Shown piece after piece: positions 40,137 through 51,028 of a stretch of DNA of 64,000 nt (the first letter of the stretch is position 1; each line of letters begins with the position of its first letter). The position numbers and the translations under genes were made by a program. This DNA is from Methanobrevibacter sp. YE315 (lineage in GTDB: Archaea; Methanobacteriota; Methanobacteria; Methanobacteriales; Methanobacteriaceae). Location of the stretch: assembly GCF_001548675.1 (NCBI RefSeq), contig NZ_CP010834.1:500001-564000 (forward strand), given 5' to 3'. The notes under the pieces were generated by a model, which worked only from the letters and a program-made list of their open reading frames with translations, was not told the DNA's origin and did not search any database.

Positions 40137-41585
40137 TCAGTCAGCTTTAGGATTTAATTTTGTCAATAATACTGAAAATCCAACGACAATAATGGTAATA
40201 ATTAAATCAACAGCTATTTCAAGTGATCCAGAATTATTAAATAAGTTTATGGTCCCGTTAAGCCAGAATGCAATTAGAAATATTGGCAATAGATATTTTA
40301 TTATGAAAACCCAAGTCTTTCCAACTTTTATGGTTGAGAATTCGTTTAGAACAGGTATTAATTTTTCAACACCATAGAACCATCCGAAAATAATGGCCTG
40401 AACCCCAATTAAGATTAGTATTCCAAAATTGTTTACAAATTCATCAACAATTCCAACCAGATAACTGCCGATTCCTGTTGAAAAAATAATGGAACAGACA
40501 CCGGCGATAATTACCAATATTGTCACACCTTTGCGGCGATCCCATTTGAATTTATCACACAATGATGAAAGTAAAGGCTCAAATAATGCGAAAGCGGATG
40601 TAAAACCTGCAATCAATATGGATATGAACAGTAATGGTGCTAAAATGTGGCCCATTATGCCCATTGAATTGAAAACTTCTGGGAATACGATGAATATTAA
40701 ACCGGTACCTTCACTGATTAATTCATTTATAGGTATTGATGATGTAAATGACATGTGTCCAAGTATTGAAAAGGTTCCGATAGCTATGAAAATCTCGTAT
40801 AAAGAGTTTGTGATAACTACAAGCAGCACTTCGTCAACTAATTTTGAATTTTTAGGCAAATAAGTTGCATAAGTGTAAACCATTGCCTGACCTATGCTTA
40901 AAGAGAATATTATCTGTCCCAATGCCGCAAGCCAAATGTTAATGTCTAAAAGAGATAACCAATTAGGCCTCAGCAATGTTTCTATTCCTAAATAAGCTCC
41001 GGGCAGTGTAAAAGAATAAATGAATATGAAAAGCATGATAATAAATAATAAAGGGATTAAAATCTTGGATAATTTTCCAATTCCATCGTTAATGTCGCGA
41101 TAAGTTATAAACCAAAAAACGGCCCATAATATTAATGTACAAAACAATGTAAGCAGGATTAATGTTGTGGATTTTGTTAAATCAGAGCTTCCTCCAACAG
41201 ATGCTGTAAAAAATGAAGCGGGATTATTTCCCCATCCATAATTGAAACTATTCAATAAATATGCGAAATCCCAACCTAAAATAACCATATAGTAGATTAC
41301 AACGATAAATACGAATAATACCAATGCCCATGCAATCATTTCAAATTCGGGACGTAGGGAATACATCAATTTCGAGAAACTTCCTTTAAAACTAAACCCT
41401 AACCCATATTCTAAAATTAAAAATGGAATTCCCATTATCAGAATTGCAATAATGTAAGGGATAAAAAAAGACCCTCCACCATTGGAATATAAAACATAAC
41501 TAAATCTCCAGATATTTCCAATTCCAATTGTAAGGCCAATCATTGCTAAAATGAATGTCAAAATAGAATTCCACTCTTGTTCCAT
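40137..41585 (-). CDS. Neurotransmitter:sodium symporter (SNF) family transporter
   Basis: A 482-residue membrane protein with about eleven or twelve segments. The first segment holds the NSS signature LTIGIGNIWRFSYV and the later GGGSFFIPY, matching the unwound sodium- and substrate-binding helix of LeuT. It probably imports an amino acid or amine with Na+. The gene is alone, with a 390-base gap before the divergent carA. Confidence 0.88.
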   Translation of the reverse strand: MEQEWNSILTFILAMIGLTIGIGNIWRFSYVLYSNGGGSFFIPYIIAILIMGIPFLILEYGLGFSFKGSFSKLMYSLRPEFEMIAWALVLFVFIVVIYYMVILGWDFAYLLNSFNYGWGNNPASFFTASVGGSSDLTKSTTLILLTLFCTLILWAVFWFITYRDINDGIGKLSKILIPLLFIIMLFIFIYSFTLPGAYLGIETLLRPNWLSLLDINIWLAALGQIIFSLSIGQAMVYTYATYLPKNSKLVDEVLLVVITNSLYEIFIAIGTFSILGHMSFTSSIPINELISEGTGLIFIVFPEVFNSMGIMGHILAPLLFISILIAGFTSAFALFEPLLSSLCDKFKWDRRKGVTILVIIAGVCSIIFSTGIGSYLVGIVDEFVNNFGILILIGVQAIIFGWFYGVEKLIPVLNEFSTIKVGKTWVFIIKYLLPIFLIAFWLNGTINLFNNSGSLEIAVDLIITIIVVGFSVLLTKLNPKAD

Positions 41586-41977
41586 AGTTTTACCTTTTGA
41601 TTTTTATAAAAATCAAATAACTCCAAGTATCCTTTGTTATTTTAAAGAAGTTAATACTTTAACGGATTATTCATTCCATTGCCACATTACCATTAAACGG
41701 ATAATCGAAATTAACTGATTTTCAATTAATAGATTTATAAAAAATGATATATATTTTTTTAAAATTTGAAAAAATTTTGACTTTCAATGGGATTCCGGTT
41801 TTGTTTAACTTCATTTCTTTTTAAAAAGTATTCAATTATTGAAAAATAATTTTCGGTTATTTGAATTTTTTTTCTAAAAAATCCGATTTTTTGTTAAAAA
41901 ACAAACTTTAATAATATAGTAAAATAAAATATATTAAAGATAGAAAGTAATTTTATATTTTTTATGATGGTGATTTA
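41586..41977. other. AT-rich intergenic region with the carAB promoter
   Basis: About 390 bases with no open frame. A TATA-like AAATATATTA at 41926-41936 and GGTGAT (41969-41974), four bases before the carA ATG, define the probable carA start region. T6/A6 tracts can pair near 41890 but look random. No riboswitch or palindrome is recognised. Confidence 0.4.
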
Positions 41978-43060
41978 ATGGTGAAAATAGCTAAATTAGC
42001 TTTAGAAGATGGTACTATTTTAAAAGGTGAAGCATTCGGTTATGAAACCACTAAATTGGGAGAACTTGTTTTTTCCACAGGTATGGGTGGTTACACTGAA
42101 TCCCTAACAGACCCGTCTTTTAAAGGAGAAATCTTAATGTCCACTTACCCATTAGAGGGAAATCATGGTGTAAGTGAAGAGTGGTATCAGTCTGATAGAA
42201 TTCAGGTTGAAGGATTTGTTTGTCGTGAGGTCTGTCGCGAAGTTTCCAATTTCGGGCCTCAAAAAACATTGGATGAATTTTTAAACGAATTTGAGACTCC
42301 TGGAATTTGCGGAATTGACACTCGTGATTTGACACTTAAAATTCGTGAAAGAGGTTCACTTAAAGCAGCAATAACAACTGAAGATATCCCTGATGATGAA
42401 TTGCTTGAAATGGCACGTGCACAACCAAGTATTGAAGAAAGGGATGTTGTGCCTTTGGTGTCCACTAAAGAAATCAAAGTTTTCAATGAGGATGCAGACA
42501 AGAAAGTTGCTTTAATTGACTGTGGTGTTAAAAGGAATATTATTAACTCATTTTTAGAAAGAGACATTGGTGTGATTTTATTCCCATATGATACTGATTA
42601 TAAAACCGTTTTAGACTATTCACCAAATGGATTAATGATTACATCCGGACCTGGAAATCCGGATAGGGTAACTGAAACTATTGAAACAATGAAAAAGTTA
42701 TCAAACAGATTGCCGATTTTTGGTATTTGTATGGGTCAGCAATTAATCGCAAAATCTTTCGGAGCAAGATCTTATAAGATGAAATTTGGGCACAGAGGTG
42801 AAAATCAACCGGTTAAAGATTTAAAAACTGGAAAAGTATTCATCACATCACAAAACCATGGATTTACCATTGATAAAGAATCATTAAAAGAAACTGATTT
42901 AGTTTTAACCCAAATTAACTTAAATGATGGAACTCCTGAAGGAATTTCACATAAAGAATTACCATTACATTGTATACAGTACCACCCTGAAGCAGGTCCT
43001 GGTCCAAATGATACAAGAAGCATTTTTGACGAATTTAATCAAATGATGGATGATTATTAA
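41978..43060 (+). CDS. carA: Carbamoyl phosphate synthase small subunit
   Basis: A 360-residue glutaminase subunit of carbamoyl phosphate synthase. The C-terminal class I amidotransferase has the nucleophile Cys in FGICMGQQ, and the His and Glu in [10 protein letters not shown]. It releases ammonia from glutamine for CarB, feeding arginine and pyrimidine synthesis. GGTGAT precedes the ATG. carB follows after 21 bases. Confidence 0.95.
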   Translation: MVKIAKLALEDGTILKGEAFGYETTKLGELVFSTGMGGYTESLTDPSFKGEILMSTYPLEGNHGVSEEWYQSDRIQVEGFVCREVCREVSNFGPQKTLDEFLNEFETPGICGIDTRDLTLKIRERGSLKAAITTEDIPDDELLEMARAQPSIEERDVVPLVSTKEIKVFNEDADKKVALIDCGVKRNIINSFLERDIGVILFPYDTDYKTVLDYSPNGLMITSGPGNPDRVTETIETMKKLSNRLPIFGICMGQQLIAKSFGARSYKMKFGHRGENQPVKDLKTGKVFITSQNHGFTIDKESLKETDLVLTQINLNDGTPEGISHKELPLHCIQYHPEAGPGPNDTRSIFDEFNQMMDDY

Positions 43061-43081
43061 AAAATTTAATGAGGATTACAT

Positions 43082-46000
43082 ATGCCAGTTGATAAAGATA
43101 TTAAAAAAGTATTAATTATTGGTTCTGGACCTATTCAAATCGGACAAGCGGCTGAATTCGATTATTCAGGATCACAAGCATGTAAATCACTAAGAGAGGA
43201 AGGTATTGAAACAGTGCTCGTTAACAGTAATCCAGCTACAATTCAAACAGATCTTGGAATGGCAGATACTGTTTATACCGAACCGTTAACTCCAGAAGTA
43301 GTTGCGAAAATCATAGAGGAAGAAGATATAGATGCTATTTTACCAACCATGGGCGGACAAACAGGATTAAACATAGCAACAGGTCTTGGAGACTTAGGAT
43401 TATTGGAAGGAATTAAGGTCATAGGTTCTGATGTTCAAACAATTAAGGATGTGGAAGACCGTGACTTATTCGCTAATCTTATGGAGGAGATTGGTGAGGA
43501 AATTCCAAAATGTCAAGCTGTTGAAAGTGTTGAAGGAGCACTTGAAGCTGTGAAAGATATTGGTTATCCTGTCATTGTAAGGCCGGCATTCACATTAGGT
43601 GGAACCGGTGGGGGAATAGCTCACAATGAAGAAGAATTGATTGAAATTGCAAACCATGGTTTGGATATGAGTTTCATTAATCAGGTTCTAATTGATGAAT
43701 CAGTTCTAGGTTGGAAAGAAATAGAATTTGAAGTAATGAGGGATAAGGAAGACACCTGTATCATTGTATGTACTATGGAAAACATAGATCCGATGGGTAT
43801 TCACACAGGAGACAGTGTTGTTGTTGCTCCTATTCAATGTCTATGTGATGAAACCATTCAAAAAATGCGTGACGCATCAATTAAGATTATCCGTGCATTA
43901 GGAATTAGGGGCGGTTGTAACATTCAATTCGCATTAAACCCTGAAAATGATGAGTATAAGGTTATTGAAGTAAACCCTCGTGTATCAAGAAGTAGTGCGC
44001 TTGCGTCAAAAGCAACAGGTTATCCTATTGCTAAAATTTCCTCAAAAGTCGCATTGGGCTTAACCTTGGATGAAATCAAAAACGACATTACAAAAGAGAC
44101 TCCTGCATCATTTGAACCTGCTATCGATTATGTGGTTATTAAAATTCCAAGATGGCCGTTTGATAAGTTCAAAGGCGTAAGTCGTGAAGTCGGAGTTCAA
44201 ATGAAAGCGACAGGGGAAGTAATGGCTATCGGAAGAACTTTTGAAGAAGCATTCCAAAAAGCGCTAAGGTCTCTTGACATGGGCTTTGACGGGTTTGAAT
44301 ATGTGGAATGGTCTAAAGAAGACTTGGCAGACCCTACTGACATTATCTATTTCCAAATCTATTCAGCCATTAAGGATGGAATGGATATTGATGAGATAAG
44401 AGAACTTACAAAAATTGACAATTTCTTCTTATACAAAATTAGAAACATCGTTAACTTTGAAAACGATGTCACCGCTGAAAAATTAAATGATGAGGCTTAT
44501 TTAAGAAAAGCAAAACAATTAGGATTTTCCAATAAGAGATTGGCTGACCTATCAGGCCAAACCGAAGAGTATGTCAGAAACTTGCTTTCAAGATACAATA
44601 TTAAACAATCCTATAAGATGGTTGATACCTGTGCTGCTGAATTCGAAGCTAAAACCCCTTACTACTACAGCAGTTATGATGTAGGTAATGAACTTGTATC
44701 CACCAATAAGAAAAAGGTCGTAATTCTTGGAGCAGGACCAATCAGAATTGGTCAGGGTATCGAATTCGATTACTGCTGTGTCCATTCATCTTTAGCTTTA
44801 AAGGAAGATGGAATAGAAACAATTCTAATTAACAACAACCCTGAAACCGTAAGTACCGATTATGATATTTCAGATAAACTGTTCTTTGAGCCGTTAACCT
44901 TTGAAGACGTAATGGGTGTAATTGAACAGGAAAAACCTGATGGAGTTATTGTACAATTCGGTGGTCAGACATCTATTAATCTAGCAGTTCCATTAGCTAA
45001 CGCAGGTGTAAAAATATTGGGAACTCCATATGAAAGTATTGATAGAGTAGAAGACAGGGAATTGTTCGCTGAACTTTTAGAAAAACTACACATTCATCAA
45101 GCACCATATGGAACAGCTAATTCATTTGAAGAAGCAAAAGAAATTGCAGAAAAAATCACATTCCCAGTATTGGTACGTCCATCATATGTAATTGGTGGAA
45201 GGGCAATGGAAATTGTTTATGATAATGTGGAGCTCGAAGAATATATGAAGGAAGCTGTAAAAGTATCTCCGGAACATCCAATTTTAGTGGATAAATTCTT
45301 AGAAGATGCAATTGAGCTTGATGTAGATATTCTATGTGACGGTGAAGACGTATTTATTGCAGGAATCATGGAACACATTGAAGAAGCCGGTGTTCACTCA
45401 GGAGATTCTGCATGTGTAATACCTCCTCAAACCATTCCAGAACATATTCTCGACACTATTCGTGAAAATTCAACTAAATTAGCTCTTGAATTAGATGTTA
45501 AAGGTTTAATGAATATTCAATATGCAGTAAAACTTGATGAGGAAATGGTTTACATCATTGAAGCTAACCCTCGTGCAAGTAGGACAGTTCCGTTCGTAAG
45601 TAAAGCTATTGGAGTGCCTCTTGCGAAAGTTGCAACTTGGATTATGCATGGCGCTAAATTGAAGGACTTTGACTTAACCAAAGAAATTAAAATAGACCAT
45701 GTTGCCGTTAAAGAATCAGTATTCCCATTCTTGAAATTGCCTGAATCCGATACAGTGCTCGGACCTGAAATGAAATCTACCGGTGAAAGTATCGGTATAG
45801 ATGAAAGCTATGGAATGGCATTTTACAAATCACAACTTTCAGCAGGAATGGACTTGCCTAAAGAAGGTAAAATATTCATAAGTGTTAAAGAGTCTGACAA
45901 GAAAAAAATCAGACCTATTGCTGAAAAAGCAGCTAATTTAGGATTTGACATTATGGCCACTGACGGTACTGGTGATGCTACTGGCCTTGATTCAGTTGAA

Positions 46001-46258
46001 AAAGTATTGAAAGTATCCCAAGGTTCCCCTAATATTAGGGACGCCATTTTAAACAATGAAGTTGATTTGATTATCAACACTTCTGAAGGTAAGCAATCAG
46101 CTAAGGATGGTTATATCATTAGGCGTTTAGCTATTGAACTCGGTATACCTTACGTTACTACATTAGCTGGTGCAAGAGCTGTTTTGAATGCTATTCAAGC
46201 TGTTCAAAATAGTGAAATCAATGTAAAATCTTTAAATAGATATGTAGATGGAGAATGA
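43082..46258 (+). CDS. carB: Carbamoyl phosphate synthase large subunit
   Basis: A 1058-residue synthase with two homologous ATP-grasp halves. Each starts with a [18 protein letters not shown] loop (near 14-22 and 555-563), and carries a Gly-rich ATP loop (TLGGTGGGI in the first). The C-terminal MGS-like allosteric domain follows from about residue 930. The protein makes carbamoyl phosphate from bicarbonate, ammonia and two ATP. Full length and unsplit, unlike the two-piece CarB of some methanogens. Confidence 0.96.
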   Translation: MPVDKDIKKVLIIGSGPIQIGQAAEFDYSGSQACKSLREEGIETVLVNSNPATIQTDLGMADTVYTEPLTPEVVAKIIEEEDIDAILPTMGGQTGLNIATGLGDLGLLEGIKVIGSDVQTIKDVEDRDLFANLMEEIGEEIPKCQAVESVEGALEAVKDIGYPVIVRPAFTLGGTGGGIAHNEEELIEIANHGLDMSFINQVLIDESVLGWKEIEFEVMRDKEDTCIIVCTMENIDPMGIHTGDSVVVAPIQCLCDETIQKMRDASIKIIRALGIRGGCNIQFALNPENDEYKVIEVNPRVSRSSALASKATGYPIAKISSKVALGLTLDEIKNDITKETPASFEPAIDYVVIKIPRWPFDKFKGVSREVGVQMKATGEVMAIGRTFEEAFQKALRSLDMGFDGFEYVEWSKEDLADPTDIIYFQIYSAIKDGMDIDEIRELTKIDNFFLYKIRNIVNFENDVTAEKLNDEAYLRKAKQLGFSNKRLADLSGQTEEYVRNLLSRYNIKQSYKMVDTCAAEFEAKTPYYYSSYDVGNELVSTNKKKVVILGAGPIRIGQGIEFDYCCVHSSLALKEDGIETILINNNPETVSTDYDISDKLFFEPLTFEDVMGVIEQEKPDGVIVQFGGQTSINLAVPLANAGVKILGTPYESIDRVEDRELFAELLEKLHIHQAPYGTANSFEEAKEIAEKITFPVLVRPSYVIGGRAMEIVYDNVELEEYMKEAVKVSPEHPILVDKFLEDAIELDVDILCDGEDVFIAGIMEHIEEAGVHSGDSACVIPPQTIPEHILDTIRENSTKLALELDVKGLMNIQYAVKLDEEMVYIIEANPRASRTVPFVSKAIGVPLAKVATWIMHGAKLKDFDLTKEIKIDHVAVKESVFPFLKLPESDTVLGPEMKSTGESIGIDESYGMAFYKSQLSAGMDLPKEGKIFISVKESDKKKIRPIAEKAANLGFDIMATDGTGDATGLDSVEKVLKVSQGSPNIRDAILNNEVDLIINTSEGKQSAKDGYIIRRLAIELGIPYVTTLAGARAVLNAIQAVQNSEINVKSLNRYVDGE

Positions 46259-46276
46259 TTTTTCTCTATCCTTTTT

Positions 46277-46870
46277 TTATTTCTTGAATAGGTATTCTTC
46301 AATATTAATACCACATGAAGGACATTCTTTTTCGCCGATTTTTAATTTGTTTTTACATTTAGGACAATAATTTAATTGAACTTTATATTCTTTTGTCGGA
46401 TCAATAATAATGTAAACGTCCAATCTTTCAGTAATGTTTGTTTTTAACACGGATTTGTCCCATTGATTGTCCATTAACAGTTTTTTATAGTAGAAAGCTT
46501 CGGTCATGGTGTCATAATAGCCTATAATTTCATCACTTTTCTGAATGTAGAATTTGCGAAGTTTATGATTGAAAAGGATTTCACCTTCCCTTTCCTTTTT
46601 GTTGACTTTGGTTCCTTTTATTCTTCCTTTCGGACGCCTTTCTGGAAATGGGGGTAGTTCCATATTTTCATATTTATTTTCCAAATCACATTCGACAAGC
46701 AGATCATAGTCAAAATTACAAAAAAATAGGGCGTCTCTTTCATATAGCGCATCAGATAATTTACTAAATTCCCCATAATCTTTATTATTGTATTTAACTC
46801 GGTATACATCACCGGTTTTCACAATATTTCTGTAGAAGTATCTTATTTCTTGGGAGTTAATAGAAATCAC
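46277..46870 (-). CDS. Zinc-ribbon protein, function unknown
   Basis: A 197-residue protein with a C-terminal zinc ribbon (CPKC and CPSC, near 175-191). The rest is basic and aromatic, with two similar segments (YNNKDYGEFSKLSDALYERDAL and, later, SDEIIGYYDTMTEAFYYKKLL). Such paired segments are seen in small DNA- or RNA-binding modules, but I cannot name a family. A GTG start is assumed, yet AAGGTGA itself looks like a ribosome site, so the true start may be a few codons later. Confidence 0.5.
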   Translation of the reverse strand: MISINSQEIRYFYRNIVKTGDVYRVKYNNKDYGEFSKLSDALYERDALFFCNFDYDLLVECDLENKYENMELPPFPERRPKGRIKGTKVNKKEREGEILFNHKLRKFYIQKSDEIIGYYDTMTEAFYYKKLLMDNQWDKSVLKTNITERLDVYIIIDPTKEYKVQLNYCPKCKNKLKIGEKECPSCGINIEEYLFKK

Positions 46871-47041
46871 CTTGGCGGTTTAAAAAAGACTGCAATGGTT
46901 ATAAATAGTGTGCCAATATCTAAAAATTGATTAAAGTCGTATTTATTATTGGTCCCATTACAATTTTATATTAAGTTTTTCAATTTAATAAGTTTAATGA
47001 ATGCTAAAATTTATTAATTAAAAAAATTAGATTTTCCTTTA

Positions 47042-48196
47042 ATGTTTACTGTATCTAATGGAATTATATTAAAAGGCGAGAATTTAGTTCCAACCAGGGA
47101 AAATATTGTCGTTGATGATGGTAAAATCATTGAAATCGGAAAAGACTCTAGCGAAGGCAAAATTATTGATGTTGATGGTGCTGTTGTTTGCCCGTCATTT
47201 ATCAATGGCCATATTCATATCGGCGATTCCATTATCAAAGATGAAGGATATTCTTTGTCTTTAAGCGAAATGGTCAAGCCGCCGAATGGTGTCAAGCATG
47301 TGGCATTAGCCAATGCCACTGATGATGAGTTGATTGATGCAATGAAAGCTTCAATGTGGGAAATGGTTGAAAGCGGAACAACCCATTTCATCGATTATCG
47401 TGAAGGAGGAATCGAAGGCGTTAAACTATTGAAAAAAGCTTCAAAAGATATTCCGATCAAGCCAATAATTTTAGGCCGTGACGATAGTTTCTATGGTGAT
47501 GATCCAGATTTGAACAGAGTCCGGACAGCTGTTCGCAAATTACTGAAACTTGCAGACGGTATTGCTCCAAGCGGCTTTGGTGAAATTACTATGGATGTTG
47601 CTGAAATCATTTCTAAAGAATGTGGAAAAGCAGGAAAGATTTCATCAATTCATGTCGCCGAATCAGAATCCAATCAGATAGAATCTTTGAATAATTATGG
47701 ATTAAGCGAGATTGAAAAAGGAGTCAAGACCAACTTCTCCCAATTGGTTCATTTGACAAATCCAAAAAATGATGATTTGGAACTGGTTTCAGGGTCTGGC
47801 CAAAATGTTGTTGTGTGTCCAAGAGCAAATGCAACCCTGAATGTAGGTGTTGCAGATTTGAATAAAATGTTGGATTTGGGCTTGAAGCCATTAATCGGAA
47901 CTGATAATGCAATGCTTAATTCCCCGAATATGTTTCGTGAGCTGGAATTTTGCTTGAAAATTATGTCTGTTCGCTATGGAAGCTACATTAACCCTGTTGA
48001 TTTATTAAAAATGGCAACTACTAATATCTGCGGATTTGACATCAATAACATAATTCAAAAATCAGTGATTGATGAGGGTAATTTTGCTGAATTTATAGTT
48101 TGCAATTCTTTTTCTAAAAATCCTTATTTAAATATAATAAATAGGGTAGAAACGAAAAATATATTATATACCATTAATAAAAAATTTAGCATATAA
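47042..48196 (+). CDS. Amidohydrolase family protein
   Basis: A 384-residue metal-dependent hydrolase of the TatD/ATZ-like amidohydrolase superfamily. The N-terminal sandwich includes VVDDGKIIEIG and the first metal motif is HIHIG. A later Asp-containing GTDNAM is the catalytic site. It groups with cytosine or guanine deaminase-type enzymes and methylthioadenosine-like deaminases, but the substrate is uncertain. No clear Shine-Dalgarno. It precedes the USP gene by 38 bases. Confidence 0.78.
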   Translation: MFTVSNGIILKGENLVPTRENIVVDDGKIIEIGKDSSEGKIIDVDGAVVCPSFINGHIHIGDSIIKDEGYSLSLSEMVKPPNGVKHVALANATDDELIDAMKASMWEMVESGTTHFIDYREGGIEGVKLLKKASKDIPIKPIILGRDDSFYGDDPDLNRVRTAVRKLLKLADGIAPSGFGEITMDVAEIISKECGKAGKISSIHVAESESNQIESLNNYGLSEIEKGVKTNFSQLVHLTNPKNDDLELVSGSGQNVVVCPRANATLNVGVADLNKMLDLGLKPLIGTDNAMLNSPNMFRELEFCLKIMSVRYGSYINPVDLLKMATTNICGFDINNIIQKSVIDEGNFAEFIVCNSFSKNPYLNIINRVETKNILYTINKKFSI

Positions 48197-48234
48197 TATC
48201 ATGGATATAAATCTATATATTATGGGAGATGTTA

Positions 48235-48660
48235 ATGATGTATAAGAAAATATTGGTTCCTACTGATGGTTCTGAATTTGCAAAAAAAGCTCAAAAGCAT
48301 GCTTTGTTTTTGGCAAAAGTCAGTGGAGCTGAAATAATAGCTGTGAGCGTCACAGAAAATAATTTTGTTAACGGACTCCCATTAGATGATGAAGTATACC
48401 AGTTAAATCAAATTTTAAAAGAGAGATCTGAAGAAAATCTTAAAGAATTTGATAAATTAATTGAAGATGATTTAAAAATTACTCATGTGGTTAGAGAAGG
48501 TTCACCTGCTAAAGCTATTTTAGAAGTGGCCAAAGAAGAAGATATTGATTTAATAGTGATGGGTAGTTCTGGTAAATCTGGCTTCGATAGATTTATTATG
48601 GGCAGTGTGGCAGATAAAGTTGTTAACTCAGCCAAATGTGCAGTGCTCGTAGTTCATTAA
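48235..48660 (+). CDS. Universal stress protein (UspA family)
   Basis: A 141-residue UspA-type protein. The start ILVPTDGSEFAKKA and the GSSGKSGFDRFIMGS loop fit the ATP-binding type of the family. GGGAG precedes the ATG at 48235 by six bases; an ATG six bases earlier abuts that site and is less likely. It is followed after about 40 bases by a CBS-domain gene on the same strand. Confidence 0.87.
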   Translation: MMYKKILVPTDGSEFAKKAQKHALFLAKVSGAEIIAVSVTENNFVNGLPLDDEVYQLNQILKERSEENLKEFDKLIEDDLKITHVVREGSPAKAILEVAKEEDIDLIVMGSSGKSGFDRFIMGSVADKVVNSAKCAVLVVH

Positions 48661-48703
48661 TCAAATTACCATTTTATTATTGTATGTTTATAAAGGTGTT
48701 TTT

Positions 48704-49549
48704 ATGTTAGTTAAAAGAACAATGTCTAAAAATGTAGTTAGTGTTTCTGTTCCAGGTAACAGGGATAAAGTTTTAGACTTAATGAGAAAAGAAAAAAAAG
48801 CAGTATTGCCAGTTGTCAAAGAAGACACTGACATTTTAGTAGGACTAGTAACTCGTTCTGATTTAATTAATAATCCTGATGAAGAACAAATTGCAATGTT
48901 GATGAGTAGGGATTTAATTACTGTACATCCTAGTGATGACGTGGTAGTTGCAGCTCGCAAAATGATGGAGAATAATATTAGAAGAGTTCCTGTTGTAAAT
49001 GATGATGGCGAATTAGTAGGTATTATCACCTCTTTCGATTTAGTGTCTAAAGCTTTAACTAAAATTGAAGTTAATGATGCTGTTGAAAACTATATGATTA
49101 CCACTGTTCCAACAACATGGGAAAAAGCTCCATTGAATGTTGCATTCGAGACTATGAACCAATTCGGTTTAAAATCCGTTTTAGCTCTTGATGATGATGC
49201 TAAATTATCAGGTATTTTAACTGAAACAGATTTCATTTCTGAAATTGAAATTATTTCCGAAAGAAGCGAACACAGTTCCACTGTTGGTACTGAAGGTGAC
49301 AAATGGTCTTGGGACAGCACTTCTGTTTTATACATAGAAAAAAATCATTTGAAATTTACTGACAAAGTTGTTAGTGATGTTGCTGTAGGTAATGTTGAAG
49401 TAGCTAACTCTAAAACTAAAGTTTCAGACTGTGCTAAAAAAATGAAAACCTTAAACATAGAACAAATTCCTGTTATTGGTGTTGAAGGAGATTTAGTCGG
49501 TCTTGTAAGAGCTAGCGATTTAATCAAAGCATTAGTTACAGAAGAATAG
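48704..49549 (+). CDS. Four-CBS-domain protein
   Basis: A 281-residue protein made of four CBS motifs in two pairs: MSKNVVSV, MSRDLITVHPSDDV, NYMITTVPTTW and the C-terminal VSDCAKKMKTLN. CBS pairs bind adenosine nucleotides such as AMP or ATP, or S-adenosylmethionine, and report energy status. I choose the ATG at 48704 because AGGTG lies upstream at 48693-48697, discarding a start eight codons earlier. It lies between USP and an unknown gene in one strand run. Confidence 0.85.
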   Translation: MLVKRTMSKNVVSVSVPGNRDKVLDLMRKEKKAVLPVVKEDTDILVGLVTRSDLINNPDEEQIAMLMSRDLITVHPSDDVVVAARKMMENNIRRVPVVNDDGELVGIITSFDLVSKALTKIEVNDAVENYMITTVPTTWEKAPLNVAFETMNQFGLKSVLALDDDAKLSGILTETDFISEIEIISERSEHSSTVGTEGDKWSWDSTSVLYIEKNHLKFTDKVVSDVAVGNVEVANSKTKVSDCAKKMKTLNIEQIPVIGVEGDLVGLVRASDLIKALVTEE

Positions 49550-49556
49550 TGATATA

Positions 49557-50021
49557 ATGGCTGTTAGTCCAGTTTTAATTATCAAAACTGATGAAAGTAC
49601 AATTAATGTTCGCGCAAGGTTATATGATGATTTTGCTGAACACGTAATTGTCTTAAATTCAGTTATTACATATTGGTGGGCTAATGATATGCCACCTGCC
49701 ATTAAATTTTTAGAGCTTCTAGATTCAGTAATCAAAAGAACAATTAATGAAATAATGCCTCATAAAATCTTAAATTTAAAATATGAGGTTACCGCTAATG
49801 AAATTCTTGAAAAAGCTTCTGAAATTGAAGTAAATTTGACTTCCGTTTCAGCAGATGATGTTGGCTTCAAAATTGAAGGTGGTTTGATTTCCTTAAAAAA
49901 CATGAGGAAAACTGAACCTGATTTTGAACCAAATTTATTTTCAACCACTTTTGATCACGTTATTGAAACTCCAGACATTGTTTTTAAGAAATATATGGAA
50001 ATGAAAGAAAAACAGTCTTAA
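49557..50021 (+). CDS. Unknown archaeal protein downstream of the CBS gene
   Basis: A 154-residue soluble protein with no recognised family. It has a helical middle and a mixed C-terminus (GLISLKNMRKTEPDF). Only seven bases separate it from the CBS gene, so it is probably co-expressed. It converges with the LarE-like gene with a four-base overlap. The operon context suggests nucleotide- or stress-linked function; this is inference. Confidence 0.5.
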   Translation: MAVSPVLIIKTDESTINVRARLYDDFAEHVIVLNSVITYWWANDMPPAIKFLELLDSVIKRTINEIMPHKILNLKYEVTANEILEKASEIEVNLTSVSADDVGFKIEGGLISLKNMRKTEPDFEPNLFSTTFDHVIETPDIVFKKYMEMKEKQS

Positions 50022-51028
50022 ACGTTTCTTCTTATGTTAGGTAATATCTGCATGAATTTATCTAATGCATTTTCATAATTTTCAAAATCATTTCCTTTTA
50101 TCAGTCCGGTATCAAAAATTTCAATGTTTTCTATGCATATCTTTTCTTTTGATTTGAAAATAATCTTATTTTCCAATTCTTTTTTTGTATTTTCAATGTT
50201 TATTGTGAATGGCAGTTTATATGAAAATGAACCTTCATCCCAGTCAATAGTTATGTCATCATTATCCTGGATTTCTGATAAATTTAAAGATACTTTTTCA
50301 TAACCTTGCCTTTTTAATTCATCGTTAATTTGTTTAAATTTATTGTCTTTGATTATTTCGTTGATGTCATCAACTTCACATAGACTAAGTGTTTCATTAT
50401 CTCTAACTTTTACTATTTTGCAGTCTGTATTGGCTAAAATGTAATCTTCACAACAACTTATCCTGTCAATTTTTTCCTTTGTCACTTTGGTGTCAGTTGG
50501 GATTCTGGTTGCAAGGCATGTTGTTGATTTGGAATAGGGAATATTGTTTTTATCGAGATATTCATGGATTTCTTTAGAAGTTAGCTTTGCTTCTATTAAT
50601 GGTGTTTCAAAGTTCTGGGCATATGTAATCAAAATTCCTGGCCTGTCATTGACCAGATCGCTGATGTTGTTTCCATCGCAAACAAAATCGTATCCCTTTT
50701 CAAAGGCAAGTTTCTTTATTTCGCTATACATTAAGTTTCTGCAGGTATAGCATCTTTTAGAATCATTGTTGAGAAAGGATTCGTCATCATAGAAATTAAT
50801 GTCGATAATCTCATGGTTTATGTTGAACAGGCCAGTTACATTTTTTGCATGCTCTATAAAGCCAGTGGGCATCAGATGATTGTCGATAGTGATGGCCAAC
50901 GTATTTTTTGCAACTTTTGAAGAAAGATATGCAATCAATGTTGAATCGGCACCGCCAGAAAAACCGACTGCAACATTTTTGTCTTTCAAAATCTTTTCAA
51001 CGATTTCAATTTTGTCTTCTAATTTCAT
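50018..51028 (-). CDS. LarE-like sacrificial sulfur transferase
   Basis: A 336-residue ATP-PPase. The P-loop is SGGADST (24-30). Cys93 and Cys96 form a CYTC pair, Cys171 in STTCLATR sits where LarE carries its sulfur-donating Cys, and Cys192-Cys193 follow. LarE proteins place sulfur on a nickel-pincer precursor; here no LarB or LarC is visible. About 60 C-terminal residues extend beyond the usual length. The gene overlaps the end of tfuA by four bases, and YcaO is next. A sulfur-delivery role for protein thioamidation is the attractive inference. Confidence 0.82.
   Translation of the reverse strand: MKLEDKIEIVEKILKDKNVAVGFSGGADSTLIAYLSSKVAKNTLAITIDNHLMPTGFIEHAKNVTGLFNINHEIIDINFYDDESFLNNDSKRCYTCRNLMYSEIKKLAFEKGYDFVCDGNNISDLVNDRPGILITYAQNFETPLIEAKLTSKEIHEYLDKNNIPYSKSTTCLATRIPTDTKVTKEKIDRISCCEDYILANTDCKIVKVRDNETLSLCEVDDINEIIKDNKFKQINDELKRQGYEKVSLNLSEIQDNDDITIDWDEGSFSYKLPFTINIENTKKELENKIIFKSKEKICIENIEIFDTGLIKGNDFENYENALDKFMQILPNIRRNV

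Noticed and set aside
41880-41915. T6/A6 hairpin upstream of carA
   Set aside because: Random in such AT-rich DNA; no run or conservation to suggest a terminator or switch.
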